Notes: generated from the sequence alone by a model not told the origin. A DNA stretch of 64,000 bases from Sphingomonas sp. J315 (GCF_024666595.1 NZ_CP088296.1:2780501-2844500), one strand, 5' to 3'. Positions 35,283 through 44,770 are shown, numbered from the stretch's first letter. Translations and numbers: made by a program.

Positions 35283-35306
35283 TCCTCCCCCCTTGCGGGG
35301 GAGGAT
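35283..35306. terminator. Hairpin after yebC
   Basis: TCCTCCCC pairs with GGGGAGGA around a short CCTTGC loop, followed by TCAAT. It lies between the yebC stop and the convergent hemerythrin gene and could end both. Confidence 0.65.
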
Positions 35307-35312
35307 CAATTT

Positions 35313-35828
35313 CTAAGCCGCCCGGTCGTCCGCGGTATCCTTGCCCAGCAGCGCCCGCACGCGCCATGCGTCGGCGGCCCAGTTGGTCCCCTGTGAAAAC
35401 GATACCGACGCGATACGCGGCGCATCCTCGAGCAGCGGGAACAACTCGCGCTCCTCGCGGTCCATCCGGTCTTCCAGCTCGGCGGTGCGCAGCCGGACCG
35501 CGACCGCATAGGCGCGCCAGTCGCGCACCACCACATCGGGCGGGAAGCGCTTGGTATGCGCCGCGAACCGCTCATAATCGACCGCGGTCGATTTATCGAA
35601 GCGTTCGGCGATTTCACGTGCCACCGGGTCGGCGTGGAGCCGCAGCCGCGGGTAGATCATCCGGTCCTTGAGCGTCAGCGTCCGCAGCAGCGTCCGGGTA
35701 AAGCGCCAGCGCGCATCGTTCAGCACTTCGACGCCCGGCGAATCGAACTGCCTGGCAATCGTCGCCATCTCCACGTTGCACTCACGCAGGCGGCGATGTT
35801 CGGCAAAAAACTGATCGAGATTGGACAC
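35313..35828 (-). CDS. Hemerythrin-like domain protein
   Basis: A 171-residue helical protein. HRRLRE near the N-terminus, LKDRMIYPRL and EERELFPLLE (with Glu/His-type metal-ligand positions) fit the hemerythrin HHE-domain layout. Family members bind a di-iron centre and sense or store oxygen, or protect against nitrosative stress. Some ligand histidines of classical HHE proteins are not obvious, so metal binding is unproven. The start is GTG 35828. Confidence 0.7.
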   Translation of the reverse strand: MSNLDQFFAEHRRLRECNVEMATIARQFDSPGVEVLNDARWRFTRTLLRTLTLKDRMIYPRLRLHADPVAREIAERFDKSTAVDYERFAAHTKRFPPDVVVRDWRAYAVAVRLRTAELEDRMDREERELFPLLEDAPRIASVSFSQGTNWAADAWRVRALLGKDTADDRAA

Positions 35829-35991
35829 GGTGCAAACCCGCTTTCATGCTCCGAAACTGAAACCGGTCGCGCGGGGAATCGCACATCCGGGGAAGGCTGG
35901 TGCCGTCCTCAGGACTATCTTAGGGGAAGTTTATGAGTTCAGGTCGCGCCATAGATAATCCTACCTACCGTTCACGAAACAACCGCGACCA

Positions 35992-36489
35992 ATGAGCCAG
36001 TCACAGGTGATCCTCGGCCTCGATCCCGGCCTTGGTACGACCGGCTGGGGGCTGATCCGCGCCGAGGGCAACCGCCTCAGCCACATTGCCAATGGCCAGC
36101 TCAAGACCGATGCAAAGGCACCGCTCGCGCGCCGTCTCGCGCATCTCGACGCGATGCTCGCCGCGCTGATCGCCGACCACGCCCCGGATGGTGCGGCGGT
36201 CGAGGAGGTGTTCGTCAACTCCAACCCGCAATCGACGCTCAAGCTCGCCCATGCGCGCGGCGTCGCGATCGCCGCCGTCGCGCGCGCGGGACTCGATGTC
36301 GGCGAATATGCCGCGCGGCTGGTCAAGAAGGCCGTGGTCGGCACCGGCACCGCCGAGAAGGTTCAGGTCCATGCGATGATCGGCCGTCTGCTTCCAGGTG
36401 CAAAGATCGCCGGCCCCGACGCCGCCGATGCGCTCGCGGTCGCGATCTGCCACGCGCACCATCTGGCGTCGGCGCGCCGGATTCCCTGA
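35992..36489 (+). CDS. ruvC: Crossover junction endodeoxyribonuclease RuvC
   Basis: A 165-residue Holliday-junction resolvase. It begins with [13 protein letters not shown] (first catalytic Asp), followed by [19 protein letters not shown] (Glu) and, near the C-terminus, [16 protein letters not shown] (two Asp). It would cut the four-way junction held by RuvA/RuvB. The gene is 45 bases upstream of ruvA and co-directional, so they form an operon. Length and motifs match the family. Confidence 0.97.
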   Translation: MSQSQVILGLDPGLGTTGWGLIRAEGNRLSHIANGQLKTDAKAPLARRLAHLDAMLAALIADHAPDGAAVEEVFVNSNPQSTLKLAHARGVAIAAVARAGLDVGEYAARLVKKAVVGTGTAEKVQVHAMIGRLLPGAKIAGPDAADALAVAICHAHHLASARRIP

Positions 36490-36534
36490 CCTTTTCGCTT
36501 TGCGCACCTAACCCGTTCCGCTTATGTCCCGTCC

Positions 36535-37134
36535 ATGATCGCGCATCTCAACGGCCATCTCGCCGCCACCGGCATCGACCATGCGGTGATCGACGTGAAC
36601 GGCATCGGCTATCTGGTCGGCGTGTCGGCAAGGACGCTCGCGGCGCTCGGCGCGGTCGGCGAGTTCGTCACCGTCCACACCGAGATGCTGGTGTCCGAGG
36701 ATTCGATCCGCCTGATGGGCTTTGCCAGCGCGGAGGAGCGCGACTGGTTCCGCCTGCTCACCGGGGTGCAGGGGGTGGGGGCGAAGGTCGCTCTCGCGAT
36801 CCTCTCGATCCTGTCGCCCGCAGAGGTCCAGACCGCCATCGCCCGCGCCGACGCCGCGATGGTGGCGCGCGCCAATGGCGTTGGCCCGAAACTGGCGCAG
36901 CGCATCGTCAACGAGCTGAAGGACAAGGCTGGCGGCGTGGCGGTTGGTGGCGGCGGGGCAGGGGCGGCGGCTCCGGCCAGCGGCGCGGCGAACGACGCGG
37001 TGTCGGCGCTGCTCAACCTCGGCTTCAAGCCCGCCGAGGCGAGCAATGCGGTGAATGCTGCGAGCGATGAGCTGGGGCCGGGCGCGACGCTCGACGCGCT
37101 GGTACGGCTGGCGCTGCGCAAGGCGGCGAAGTGA
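36535..37134 (+). CDS. ruvA: Holliday junction branch-migration protein RuvA
   Basis: A 199-residue DNA-binding subunit of the RuvAB complex. Domain I has [31 protein letters not shown]. Two helix-hairpin-helix regions follow ([19 protein letters not shown] and [20 protein letters not shown]). A glycine/alanine-rich flexible linker leads to the C-terminal domain III ([19 protein letters not shown]) that contacts RuvB. Here ruvB is separated from it by 2.1 kb of inserted genes. Confidence 0.97.
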   Translation: MIAHLNGHLAATGIDHAVIDVNGIGYLVGVSARTLAALGAVGEFVTVHTEMLVSEDSIRLMGFASAEERDWFRLLTGVQGVGAKVALAILSILSPAEVQTAIARADAAMVARANGVGPKLAQRIVNELKDKAGGVAVGGGGAGAAAPASGAANDAVSALLNLGFKPAEASNAVNAASDELGPGATLDALVRLALRKAAK

Positions 37135-37152
37135 ACTCGCGCTGACGGATAA

Positions 37153-37166
37153 AGATAGCGCTACCA
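37153..37166. promoter_or_regulatory. XylR/LacI-type operator-like box 1
   Basis: AGATAGCGCTACCA is a near-palindrome centred on AGCGCT. It resembles the LacI-family xylan/xylose boxes (TGGTAGCGCTAACA type) reported in Xanthomonas and Caulobacter. It lies 113 bases upstream of the GH10 start. Confidence 0.55.
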
Positions 37167-37187
37167 GATTCCCGTTGCGCTTCATTC

Positions 37188-37201
37188 TGATAGCGCTACC
37201 A
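37188..37201. promoter_or_regulatory. XylR/LacI-type operator-like box 2
   Basis: TGATAGCGCTACCA, a second copy of the same box 35 bases downstream of the first. Two spaced copies suggest repression by a LacI-family regulator, but none is encoded in this window. Confidence 0.6.
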
Positions 37202-37265
37202 TCTTTTCGCCGGGCGCGAGTCCGGTCCTGCGAGCCCCCAACGGGCCGCCAGAAGGAGAGAGAGG

Positions 37266-38501
37266 ATGCGGTCCCTGACGCGACGGGAAACCCTTGCCCT
37301 TGCCGGTGCGCTGGGCGTTTCGGCATGTAGCGGGGGAGGGCCGGGCACCGGCACCATTTCCACCCCGTCTCCGACGCCGACACCCGCCCCGCCGGTTACC
37401 CCAAGCCCGACGCCAACACCGACGCCAACTCCCACCACGACCCTCGCCGCCGCCGCTGCGGCGAAGCGGATGCGCTTCGGCTCCACCTTCAACTGGGCCG
37501 CGCCCGGTGCCGATGCCGGGTCGTTTAACAACCCGTCTTATGCCGCACTGCTCGAACGCGACTGCCAGGTGCTCGTCCCCGAGAACGAGATGAAGTGGGA
37601 GTATCAGTCGAGCGCGGAGAATGTGTACGACTGGACCCGCGCCGACCAGATGCTGGCTTACGCCGAGTCAAAGGGCATGGAGATGCGCGGCCATTGTTTC
37701 CTGTGGTATATTCAGGAGCGCTTCCCCGCCTGGCTGCGCAGCTATCCGATGGGTGCGGACCCGCGCGCCACCGCCGAGCGGCTGGTGCGCACGCATGTCC
37801 AGAACACCGCGCGCCATTTCGGCAACCGGATCAAGAGCTGGGACGTGATCAACGAGGCGGTCGATCCCGCGACCGGCAATGTCCGCACAAACATCCTCCA
37901 CAATGCGGTGGGCGGCGACACCTCGATCCTCGACCTCGCCTTCCGCACCGCGCGCGCCGAGCTGCCGACGGCGGAGCTGGTCTATAATGACTATATGGAC
38001 TGGGGCTCGACCACGCACCGCAACGGTGTGCTGGCGCTGCTTCAGGGCTTTCGCACGCGCGGCGTGCCGGTCGATGCGCTGGGGATCCAGTCGCATATCG
38101 GATTCTACTCCAGCGGCACGGCGCAGGACATCGCCAATGCCCAGATCCCGGCGATGCGATCCTTCCTCGATGCGGTCGTGGCATTGGGGTACAAGCTGAT
38201 CATCACCGAATTCGACGTCAACGACCGCAACCGCACTGGCACGGTGGCGCAGCGGGACGAGGATGTCGCGGTGTACGGCCGCGCCTGGCTCGACCTGTTG
38301 TTCAGCTACCCCCAGCTCAAGGACGTGCTCGTCTGGGGCATGAACGACAAATATAGCTGGCTGCAGAATTTCGGCACCCCGCGCCCCGACGGCCAGCCGC
38401 TGCGTCCCTGTCCCTATGACGCCAGCGCGCAGCCGAAGCGGTTCTACACCGCGATAGGGGAAGCGTTTGCCGCAACGACCGCGCGTCCTGCACCGACCTG
38501 A
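37266..38501 (+). CDS. Endo-1,4-beta-xylanase, GH10 family
   Basis: A 411-residue GH10 enzyme that cuts xylan backbones. The N-terminus MRSLTRRETLALAGALGVSAC carries a twin-arginine-like motif and a possible lipobox ending in Cys. A Pro/Thr-rich linker covers about residues 33-60. The TIM-barrel contains the acid/base Glu197 in WDVINEA and the nucleophile Glu315 in ITEFDVND, plus HCFLWY and QSHIGFY. It would be a surface or periplasmic enzyme. It sits between ruvA and ruvB behind two XylR-like boxes, in an unusual place. Confidence 0.93.
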   Translation: MRSLTRRETLALAGALGVSACSGGGPGTGTISTPSPTPTPAPPVTPSPTPTPTPTPTTTLAAAAAAKRMRFGSTFNWAAPGADAGSFNNPSYAALLERDCQVLVPENEMKWEYQSSAENVYDWTRADQMLAYAESKGMEMRGHCFLWYIQERFPAWLRSYPMGADPRATAERLVRTHVQNTARHFGNRIKSWDVINEAVDPATGNVRTNILHNAVGGDTSILDLAFRTARAELPTAELVYNDYMDWGSTTHRNGVLALLQGFRTRGVPVDALGIQSHIGFYSSGTAQDIANAQIPAMRSFLDAVVALGYKLIITEFDVNDRNRTGTVAQRDEDVAVYGRAWLDLLFSYPQLKDVLVWGMNDKYSWLQNFGTPRPDGQPLRPCPYDASAQPKRFYTAIGEAFAATTARPAPT

Positions 38502-38621
38502 CGGGGAGGGGGATTGGCTTGCCGCAAGCGAACGGATAAGGAACGTCCGTGGCGAGCATCATCCCCCAATACAGTCCTGAGCGGGAGGCGGCGACGTGAC
38601 GCGCGCCGCCGTCCCCACCTC

Positions 38622-38652
38622 CCGTCATGCTGAACTTGTTTCAGCATCCACC
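38622..38652 (+). repeat. Left 31-bp inverted repeat flanking the GIY-YIG gene
   Basis: The sequence begins CCGTCATGCTGAACTTG and is an exact reverse complement of 39017-39047. It contains a GCTGAA...TTCAGC hairpin. The outer tip CGTCA matches that of the other REP-like pairs. Confidence 0.93.
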
Positions 38653-38698
38653 GCGTCACGAGCGACGACCCCACGGTTCCATTCCGAAGGGCGAAGCC

Positions 38699-39028
38699 AT
38701 GCCCAAACTACCCTGCGTCTACATCCTGGCCAGCCAGCCGAACGGCACAATCTATGTCGGCGTGACCTCCGACCTGATCGCCCGGCTGGTTCAGCATCGC
38801 AGCGGCGAAATCCCGGGATTCACCGAGCGCAACCACGTCCACATGCTTGTCCGATACGAATTCTTCGCGACGATGCCGGAGGCAATTGCGCGCGAAAAGC
38901 AGCTCAAGCGCTGGCACCGGCCATGGAAGATCAATTTGATAGAATCCGAAAACCCGGACTGGCTGGATCTGGCGGTCGGGTTGGGGCTGGAACCGCTGAA
39001 CAGTCGCCCGCCGCATGGTGGATGCTGA
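38699..39028 (+). CDS. GIY-YIG domain protein (UPF0213-like)
   Basis: A 109-residue single-domain GIY-YIG protein. It begins MPKLPCVYILASQPNGTIYVGVTSDL, where VYI and YVG are the GIY and YIG positions. The catalytic Arg lies in LIARLVQHRSG, and EAIAREKQLKRWHRPWKINLIE supplies the conserved Glu region. Related nucleases nick DNA. A longer frame starts at 38627 inside the left repeat; ATG 38699 has AAGGGCGAA upstream. Its stop codon (39026-39028) lies inside the right repeat. This is a candidate for a mobile or self-maintaining unit. Confidence 0.88.
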   Translation: MPKLPCVYILASQPNGTIYVGVTSDLIARLVQHRSGEIPGFTERNHVHMLVRYEFFATMPEAIAREKQLKRWHRPWKINLIESENPDWLDLAVGLGLEPLNSRPPHGGC

Positions 39029-39047
39029 AACAAGTTCAGCATGACGG
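39017..39047 (-). repeat. Right 31-bp inverted repeat flanking the GIY-YIG gene
   Basis: Exact reverse complement of 38622-38652, starting GGTGGATGCTGAAAC and ending CATGACGG. It supplies the stop codon TGA of the GIY-YIG gene (39026-39028). Confidence 0.93.
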
Positions 39048-39056
39048 TAGGAAGTC

Positions 39057-39230
39057 ATGAGTGTGCGTCGCAAAGCTCTGACTATTGCCGTGTTGACGGT
39101 CGTCGTCGGAATCGCTGCAGGATGGTACTTCCTGTTCCACAGCGAATGGGCGCGGATCGATACCTGCCTCGATCGCGGCGGACGTTGGAACTATGACGCC
39201 GGATTGTGCGAACAGGGCAGCCATGACTGA
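39057..39230 (+). CDS. Small membrane-anchored protein upstream of ruvB
   Basis: A 57-residue [23 protein letters not shown] then AGWYFLF, with one hydrophobic N-terminal segment and a C-terminal tail holding [17 protein letters not shown] (two cysteines). It overlaps ruvB by 8 bases, giving translational coupling. I do not recognise a named family, but its C-terminal cysteine-bracketed motif looks conserved in character. It starts just after the right GIY-YIG repeat. Confidence rests on the overlap and the signal-anchor shape. Confidence 0.65.
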   Translation: MSVRRKALTIAVLTVVVGIAAGWYFLFHSEWARIDTCLDRGGRWNYDAGLCEQGSHD

Positions 39231-40245
39231 CGACCGCATCCTCACCGCTTCGCGTCGCCCGGAGGATATCGACGCCGCGCTGCGGCCCAAGTCGCTCGAC
39301 GAGTTCGTCGGCCAGCGTGCCGCGCGCGATAACCTGCGCGTGTTCATCGATGCCGCCCGGCAGCGTGGCGATGCGCTCGATCATGTGCTGTTCTTCGGCC
39401 CGCCGGGCCTCGGCAAAACCACATTGGCGCAGATTATCGCCAAGGAGATGGGCGTTGGCTTCCGCGCCACCTCCGGCCCGGTGATCGCCAAGTCGGGCGA
39501 CCTTGCCGCGCTGCTCACCAATCTCGAGGATGGCGACGTGCTGTTCATCGACGAGATTCACCGCCTCGCCCCCGCAGTCGAGGAGGTGCTCTATCCCGCA
39601 ATGGAGGACCGCGCGCTCGACCTGATGATCGGGGAGGGGCCGTCGGCGCGCAGCGTGCGGATCGACCTGCCGCGCTTCACCCTGGTCGGCGCGACCACGC
39701 GACAGGGGCTGTTGACCACGCCGCTGCGCGACCGCTTCGGCATTCCGGTGCGCCTGCAATTCTATACGGTCGAGGAACTGACGCGCGTCGTCACGCGCGC
39801 CGCCAACCTGCTTGACCTGTCGATTGCCGAGGATGGCGCGGCGGAGATTGCGCGCCGGTCGCGCGGCACCCCGCGCATCGCCGGACGCCTGCTGCGCCGC
39901 GTGCGCGACTTCGCCAATGTAGCGGGGGAGGCGGTGGTCCACGCCCGCGCTGCCGATGCCGCGCTCAACCGGCTGGAGGTCGACGCGCTCGGCCTCGACG
40001 CGATGGACCGCCGCTACCTCACCATGATCGCCGACATCTATCGCGGCGGGCCGGTCGGGGTGGAAACGCTCGCGGCGGGCCTGTCCGAGCCGCGCGATAC
40101 GGTCGAGGAGGTGATCGAGCCCTATCTCATCCAGATCGGCCTGATCGCCCGCACCGCGCGCGGCCGCTGCCTCAATGCGGCGGGGTGGAAGCATCTTGGC
40201 CTCAACCCGCCCGCCGGGTCGCAGGACGGATTGTTCGATGGGTGA
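39223..40245 (+). CDS. ruvB: Holliday junction DNA helicase RuvB
   Basis: A 340-residue AAA+ motor that drives branch migration with RuvA. N-terminal [12 protein letters not shown], Walker [10 protein letters not shown], Walker [10 protein letters not shown], sensor 1 [11 protein letters not shown] and the arginine-finger region [12 protein letters not shown] are present. A winged-helix C-terminus follows ([15 protein letters not shown]). ATG 39223 is the start; the earlier frame start at 39193 lies inside the small upstream ORF. Confidence 0.97.
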   Translation: MTDDRILTASRRPEDIDAALRPKSLDEFVGQRAARDNLRVFIDAARQRGDALDHVLFFGPPGLGKTTLAQIIAKEMGVGFRATSGPVIAKSGDLAALLTNLEDGDVLFIDEIHRLAPAVEEVLYPAMEDRALDLMIGEGPSARSVRIDLPRFTLVGATTRQGLLTTPLRDRFGIPVRLQFYTVEELTRVVTRAANLLDLSIAEDGAAEIARRSRGTPRIAGRLLRRVRDFANVAGEAVVHARAADAALNRLEVDALGLDAMDRRYLTMIADIYRGGPVGVETLAAGLSEPRDTVEEVIEPYLIQIGLIARTARGRCLNAAGWKHLGLNPPAGSQDGLFDG

Positions 40246-41623
40246 GTCGGACAGTTTCGAGGCGACCGATCTGCCTGCTCCGGACATGCAGGGCGACGTC
40301 CGTGCGGCGCTTGCCGCGGCGATGGAGCTGCATGAAGCGGGCAATCTCGCCGGTGCGGAGGCAGGCTATCTTCAGGTGCTCGCCCAAGGGTATCGGCGCA
40401 CCGACGTGCTGCCGCTGCTCGCCGGGCTGCTCGGCCGCCTGTCGCGCGCCGAAGAGGCGCTGGCGGTGTGGGACGATCTGCTCGCGCTCGACCCGTTCCA
40501 CGCGGTTGCGCTGCATGAGCGCGGGCTGACGCTCCACTAGCTCGGTCGCACCGACGACGCGATTGCAAGCCTCGAACGCGCCTGTGCGATCGACCCCGAC
40601 AATCCCGTCGCGATCGGCAACCTCGCGGTGGTGCTTGCCGATGCCGGGCGCAATCTCCAGGCGGTCCAGAGCTTTCGCCGCGCGCTGGCGCTCCAGCCCC
40701 GCAATCTTCACCTTCACCATCAGCTGCGTCGGCTCGGCTCGGCGTCGGTGCCCTTCTGGCACATCCCGATGATGAACGACGCGCCGCGCAACGATGCGTT
40801 CGAGGCCGCGATTAAGGCGGCGATTGCCGCGCGGGGGCCCCAGGCGCGCGTGCTCGACATCGGCGCGGGCAGCGGGCTGTTGTCGCTGATGGCCGCGCGC
40901 GCCGGCGCGCAACAAGTGGTGGCGTGCGAGATGGAGCCGCTGATCGCCGAAATGGCGCAGCAGATCGTCGCGCGGAACGGCTATGCCGACCGCATCACCG
41001 TCCACGCTAAACCCTCGACCGACCTTGCCGTTGGTACCGACCTCGACGCGCCCGCCGATATTCTGGTCTCCGAAATTCTCTCCAGCGACCTGCTCACCGA
41101 AAAGGTGCTCGACACGTTCGAGGACGCGCACCGCCGCCTGCTCGCCCCGGACGCGATCATCATCCCGCGCGCGGCGAGCGCCATGGGGTGTCTGGTGGCG
41201 AGCGAAACGCTGGCCGACTACGCCTTTGTCGGCAATGTCTCTGGGTTCGATCTGTCCCCCTTCAACGCGCTGGCGCAGCAGCGCCTCCCGATCCATGGCA
41301 CGATGACCGGCTGGGACCGGCTGTCCGACGACCATGAACTGGTCCGCCTCGACCTGACGCAGGCGAAACATGACGGTGTGCTCGCGCGCCTCAGCATTCC
41401 GGTCACCGCGAGTGGCCGCGCGATCGGCATCGTCCAGTGGATGCACATCGACCTGTGGCCTGGCATTACCTTCGACAACCACCCCGATCATTATGCCGAC
41501 GGCGGCTGGCTTCAGATCCTGCACAGCTTTCCACAGCCGATCGACGTCGTCGCGGGCGACACGCTCGACATCGCGGTCGGCCATGACCGGATCACGCTGA
41601 TCCTGTTGCCGCTGGCGCAATAG
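40238..41623 (+). CDS. TPR plus PRMT-like methyltransferase, with in-frame amber stop
   Basis: Reading through TAG at 40538-40540 gives a 461-residue protein: TPR repeats ([55 protein letters not shown]), then [21 protein letters not shown], and SAM-binding [13 protein letters not shown] with double-E-loop-like [11 protein letters not shown]. This order matches PRMT9, which also has TPRs, and PRMT7-like cores. The stop falls in LTLH*LGR, where CAG (Gln) would complete a TPR. The gene overlaps ruvB by 8 bases. Either a C-to-T error or a real nonsense mutation; a separate start after the stop is less likely. Confidence 0.75.
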
Positions 41624-41655
41624 AACGGCACCGGGGTTTCCCCGGCACCATCGCA

Positions 41656-42528
41656 TCAGATCCCGTCAACCGCCTTGCTGACCAGGATGTTCACCGCCAC
41701 ACGGCGGTTCTGCGCCTTGCCTTCCTCGGTGCTATTGTCGGCCAGCGGGTCGGCCTCCGCCATGCCGGTCGGGGTCAGCATGCGATAGGGCTTCCACCCG
41801 CACGCCTGTTGCAGATGGTTCACTACCCGTGCCGCGCGCTTTTCGCTCAGCTCCTGATTGAGCTCCTCCGGCCCGGTCGCGTCGGTATATCCGACCACCA
41901 GCAACAGCGCATTCTCCATCGACCCGGCCTGGCTCGCCGCGCTGCACAGCTCGGCCTTGGCCTGTTCGCTCAGCACCGCCTTGCCGGTCTCGAAGTTCAC
42001 GTTGGTCGTGCCCTTCACATTATACTGGTCGATATCGCCCACGCGGCCCTTCAGCGCCTCGGTCGCCGCGGTCTGCTCAGCGAAGCGCTGGTCGGTGCCG
42101 TTGCGAATCATCGACGCGGTCTTAAGGTCTTTGGTCTGCAGCTTGATCTGGCTCGCCACCAATGTGCCGTTCCAGTCCCGCGTCTTGATCGTAACCGGCA
42201 GACCGTTGAGCAGCGCGTCGGCCCCCAGCTTGTTGCGGCTGAGGCCCAGAAAGCCGCCACTTGCCCGGATATCGGTCGCTCCGGTCACCGCGACGACCGT
42301 TCGCGTGCCATCGGCGGTGGTGACCTGAACCTGGTCGCCCTGCCGCGCTGAGATCATCCCGCTAACCTCGGGCCCCTCGGACAGCTGCTCGAACGGCGGC
42401 AACGCCGTGCTCTGGATCGTGACCTCATTCTCGGACGCCGGTGCGACCTCCTGTGCGGACAGGCCGGCCGGGGCGACGGTCGCCAACAATGCGGTCATGG
42501 CAAGGGTCTTGGGGTTGAGGGAACGCAT
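41656..42528 (-). CDS. OmpA-family outer-membrane/periplasmic protein
   Basis: A 290-residue exported protein: signal peptide MRSLNPKTLAMTALLATVAPAGLSAQ, an N-terminal domain with beta-strand character (VTTADGTRTVVAVTG), and a C-terminal OmpA-like peptidoglycan-binding domain. Landmarks are VNFETGKAVLSEQAKAEL, ALLLVVGYTDATG, LNQELSEKRAARVVNHL and GKAQNRRVAVNI. AGGAG lies 7 bases before the second ATG (42528), preferred over 42534. It anchors the envelope to peptidoglycan by family analogy. Confidence 0.88.
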   Translation of the reverse strand: MRSLNPKTLAMTALLATVAPAGLSAQEVAPASENEVTIQSTALPPFEQLSEGPEVSGMISARQGDQVQVTTADGTRTVVAVTGATDIRASGGFLGLSRNKLGADALLNGLPVTIKTRDWNGTLVASQIKLQTKDLKTASMIRNGTDQRFAEQTAATEALKGRVGDIDQYNVKGTTNVNFETGKAVLSEQAKAELCSAASQAGSMENALLLVVGYTDATGPEELNQELSEKRAARVVNHLQQACGWKPYRMLTPTGMAEADPLADNSTEEGKAQNRRVAVNILVSKAVDGI

Positions 42529-42861
42529 GAACATACTCCTGAAACTGTCGGCCCGTTACGGGGCCGGAAGAGCAAATCCGGCGTTTTCAGCTTGGTTCCG
42601 ACTCCCCCGGGGCGAGTCCGGACGGCAAGAGCGATCCGCGCGCCGGGCTGAGCAACCGGCTGCTCGGTGAACGCCGCCACCACTCTGCTGTCCGTCCGCC
42701 TTCAGAGTGCGGCGAAGCCCGCGCCGGATCCCATCGAGACTTCGGCGACGTGCCGCCGCCCTCCGGTTCGGCTGAGGTGGACGAAGATGTCGATGGTGCT
42801 GCGCACAAAAGGCACCGGAGTCTCCCCCGGCGCCTTCCCATTCAACTTGGCCTGAATTCAC
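42529..42861. other. Intergenic region between ompA-like gene and typA
   Basis: A 333-base gap with no convincing gene. It holds a TypA-side hairpin (42808-42839) and a GC-rich dyad around 42599-42617 (GACTC/GAGTC arms). Most of the remaining sequence is GC-rich leader for the OmpA-family gene. Short frames here look like noise. Confidence 0.6.
42808..42839 (-). terminator. Terminator-like hairpin after typA
   Basis: An imperfect stem of AAGGCxCCGG against CCGGxGCCTT lies just past the typA stop at 42862, reading on the minus strand. Confidence 0.5.
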
Positions 42862-44697
42862 TCACGCCGCCTTGGCGCGGCTCGCGCGCTTGCGCTCGTG
42901 CGGGTCCAGGTGGCGCTTGCGCAGGCGGATGGTCTTCGGGGTCACCTCGACCATCTCGTCGTCATCGATATAGGCGATGGCCTGTTCCAGCGTCATCTTC
43001 TTGGGCGGGGTCAGGCGGATCGCGTCGTCCTTGCCCGACGAGCGGACGTTGGACAGCTGCTTCGCCTTCATCGGATTGACCTCAAGGTCGTCCGGCTTGG
43101 CGTTCTCGCCGATGATCATGCCTTCGTACAGCGCTTCGCCGTGGCCGACGAACAGGATGCCGCGCTCCTCCAGCGTGTTGAGCGAATAGGCGTTGGCCTC
43201 GCCCGCGCCATTGGAGATGAGGACGCCATTCTTGCGGCCTTCGATCGTGCCCTTGTACGGGCCGTATTTCTCGAACAGCCGGTTCATGATGCCGGTGCCG
43301 CGCGTGTCCGACAGGAACTCGCCATGGTAACCGATCATGCCGCGGCTGGGCGCGCTGAAGGTGATGCGGGACTTGCCGCCGCCCGAGGGACGCATGTCGG
43401 TCATCTCGGCCTTGCGGATGTTCATCTTGTCGACGACCGTGCCCGAATATTCCTCGTCCACGTCGATGATGACCGTCTCATACGGCTCCATCTTCTGGCC
43501 GTCTTCTTCCTGAAGCAGCACGCGCGGGCGGGAAATGCCAAGCTCGAAGCCCTCGCGGCGCATCGTTTCGATCAGCACGCCCAGCTGAAGCTCGCCGCGG
43601 CCGGCGACTTCGAAGCTGTCCTTGTCGGCGGCTTCGGTCACCTTGATCGCGACGTTCGATTCGGCTTCGCGGAACAGGCGGTCGCGGATCATGCGGCTGG
43701 TCACCTTGCTGCCTTCACGCCCCGCCATCGGCGAATCATTGACCGCAAAGCGCATCGACAGCGTCGGCGGATCGATCGGCTGCGCCTGGATCGGCACGCT
43801 GACCGAGGTGTCGGCGATGGTGTTCGACACCGTCGCGACGGCAAGACCGGCGAGGGAGATGATGTCGCCCGCCTGCGCCTCGTCAGTCGGCACGCGGTCG
43901 AGGCCGCGGAAGGTCATGATCTTCGACGCGCGGCCGGTCTCGATGATGTTGCCATCCATGTCGAGCGCGTGGATCGGCTGATTGACCTTGAGCTTGCCGC
44001 TGGTGACGCGACCGGTCAGCACGCGGCCGAGGAAATTGTCGCGGTCGAGCAGGGTGACGAGGAAGGTGAACGGCGCATCGACGTCCAGCGCGGGGGGCGG
44101 TACATGGTCGACGATCTTCTGGAACAGCGGGGCGAGCGTACCCTCACGCCGATCGGGGTCTTCGCTGGCATAGCCGTTGCGGCCCGATGCGTAGAGGACC
44201 GGGAAGTCGAGCTGGTCGTCATTGGCGTCGAGGCTGACGAACAGGTCGAACACTTCATCCAGCACTTCCTGAATGCGCTGGTCGGGGCGGTCGACCTTGT
44301 TGACCACGACGATGGGACGCAGGCCCAGCGCGAGCGCCTTGCCGGTCACGAACTTGGTCTGCGGCATCGCGCCTTCCGACGAATCGACCAGCAGGACGAC
44401 GCCGTCGACCATCGACAGGATGCGCTCGACCTCACCCCCGAAATCGGCGTGACCGGGCGTGTCGACGATGTTGATCCGGACGGAGTTTTCCGGCGTGCCG
44501 TCGGGCGACCAGTCGACCGAGGTTGGCTTGGCCAGAATCGTGATTCCGCGTTCCTTTTCCAGGTCGTTCGAATCCATCGCGCGCTCTTCGACGCGCTGAT
44601 TGTCGCGGAAGGTGCCGGATTGACGGAAAAGCTGGTCGACGAGCGTGGTTTTGCCGTGGTCGACGTGGGCGATGATCGCCACGTTGCGGAGGTTCAT
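42862..44697 (-). CDS. typA: GTP-binding translational regulator TypA/BipA
   Basis: A 611-residue ribosome-associated GTPase of the translation-factor family. The chosen ATG 44697 starts [20 protein letters not shown] (G1), with [12 protein letters not shown] (G2 region), [11 protein letters not shown] (G3), VVNKVDRPD (G4) and [19 protein letters not shown] (G5 region). The C-terminal BipA domain contains [29 protein letters not shown]. The longer frame from 44805 has no family support. AGGAA precedes ATG 44697. It acts in stress-dependent ribosome assembly. Confidence 0.96.
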   Translation of the reverse strand: MNLRNVAIIAHVDHGKTTLVDQLFRQSGTFRDNQRVEERAMDSNDLEKERGITILAKPTSVDWSPDGTPENSVRINIVDTPGHADFGGEVERILSMVDGVVLLVDSSEGAMPQTKFVTGKALALGLRPIVVVNKVDRPDQRIQEVLDEVFDLFVSLDANDDQLDFPVLYASGRNGYASEDPDRREGTLAPLFQKIVDHVPPPALDVDAPFTFLVTLLDRDNFLGRVLTGRVTSGKLKVNQPIHALDMDGNIIETGRASKIMTFRGLDRVPTDEAQAGDIISLAGLAVATVSNTIADTSVSVPIQAQPIDPPTLSMRFAVNDSPMAGREGSKVTSRMIRDRLFREAESNVAIKVTEAADKDSFEVAGRGELQLGVLIETMRREGFELGISRPRVLLQEEDGQKMEPYETVIIDVDEEYSGTVVDKMNIRKAEMTDMRPSGGGKSRITFSAPSRGMIGYHGEFLSDTRGTGIMNRLFEKYGPYKGTIEGRKNGVLISNGAGEANAYSLNTLEERGILFVGHGEALYEGMIIGENAKPDDLEVNPMKAKQLSNVRSSGKDDAIRLTPPKKMTLEQAIAYIDDDEMVEVTPKTIRLRKRHLDPHERKRASRAKAA

Positions 44698-44770
44698 GTC
44701 GGTTCCTGGATGCCGCGGAAGCGCGGGTCGGGCGGGCGCATAGCGGAAATTGTGCGGCGCGGGAAGAGCT

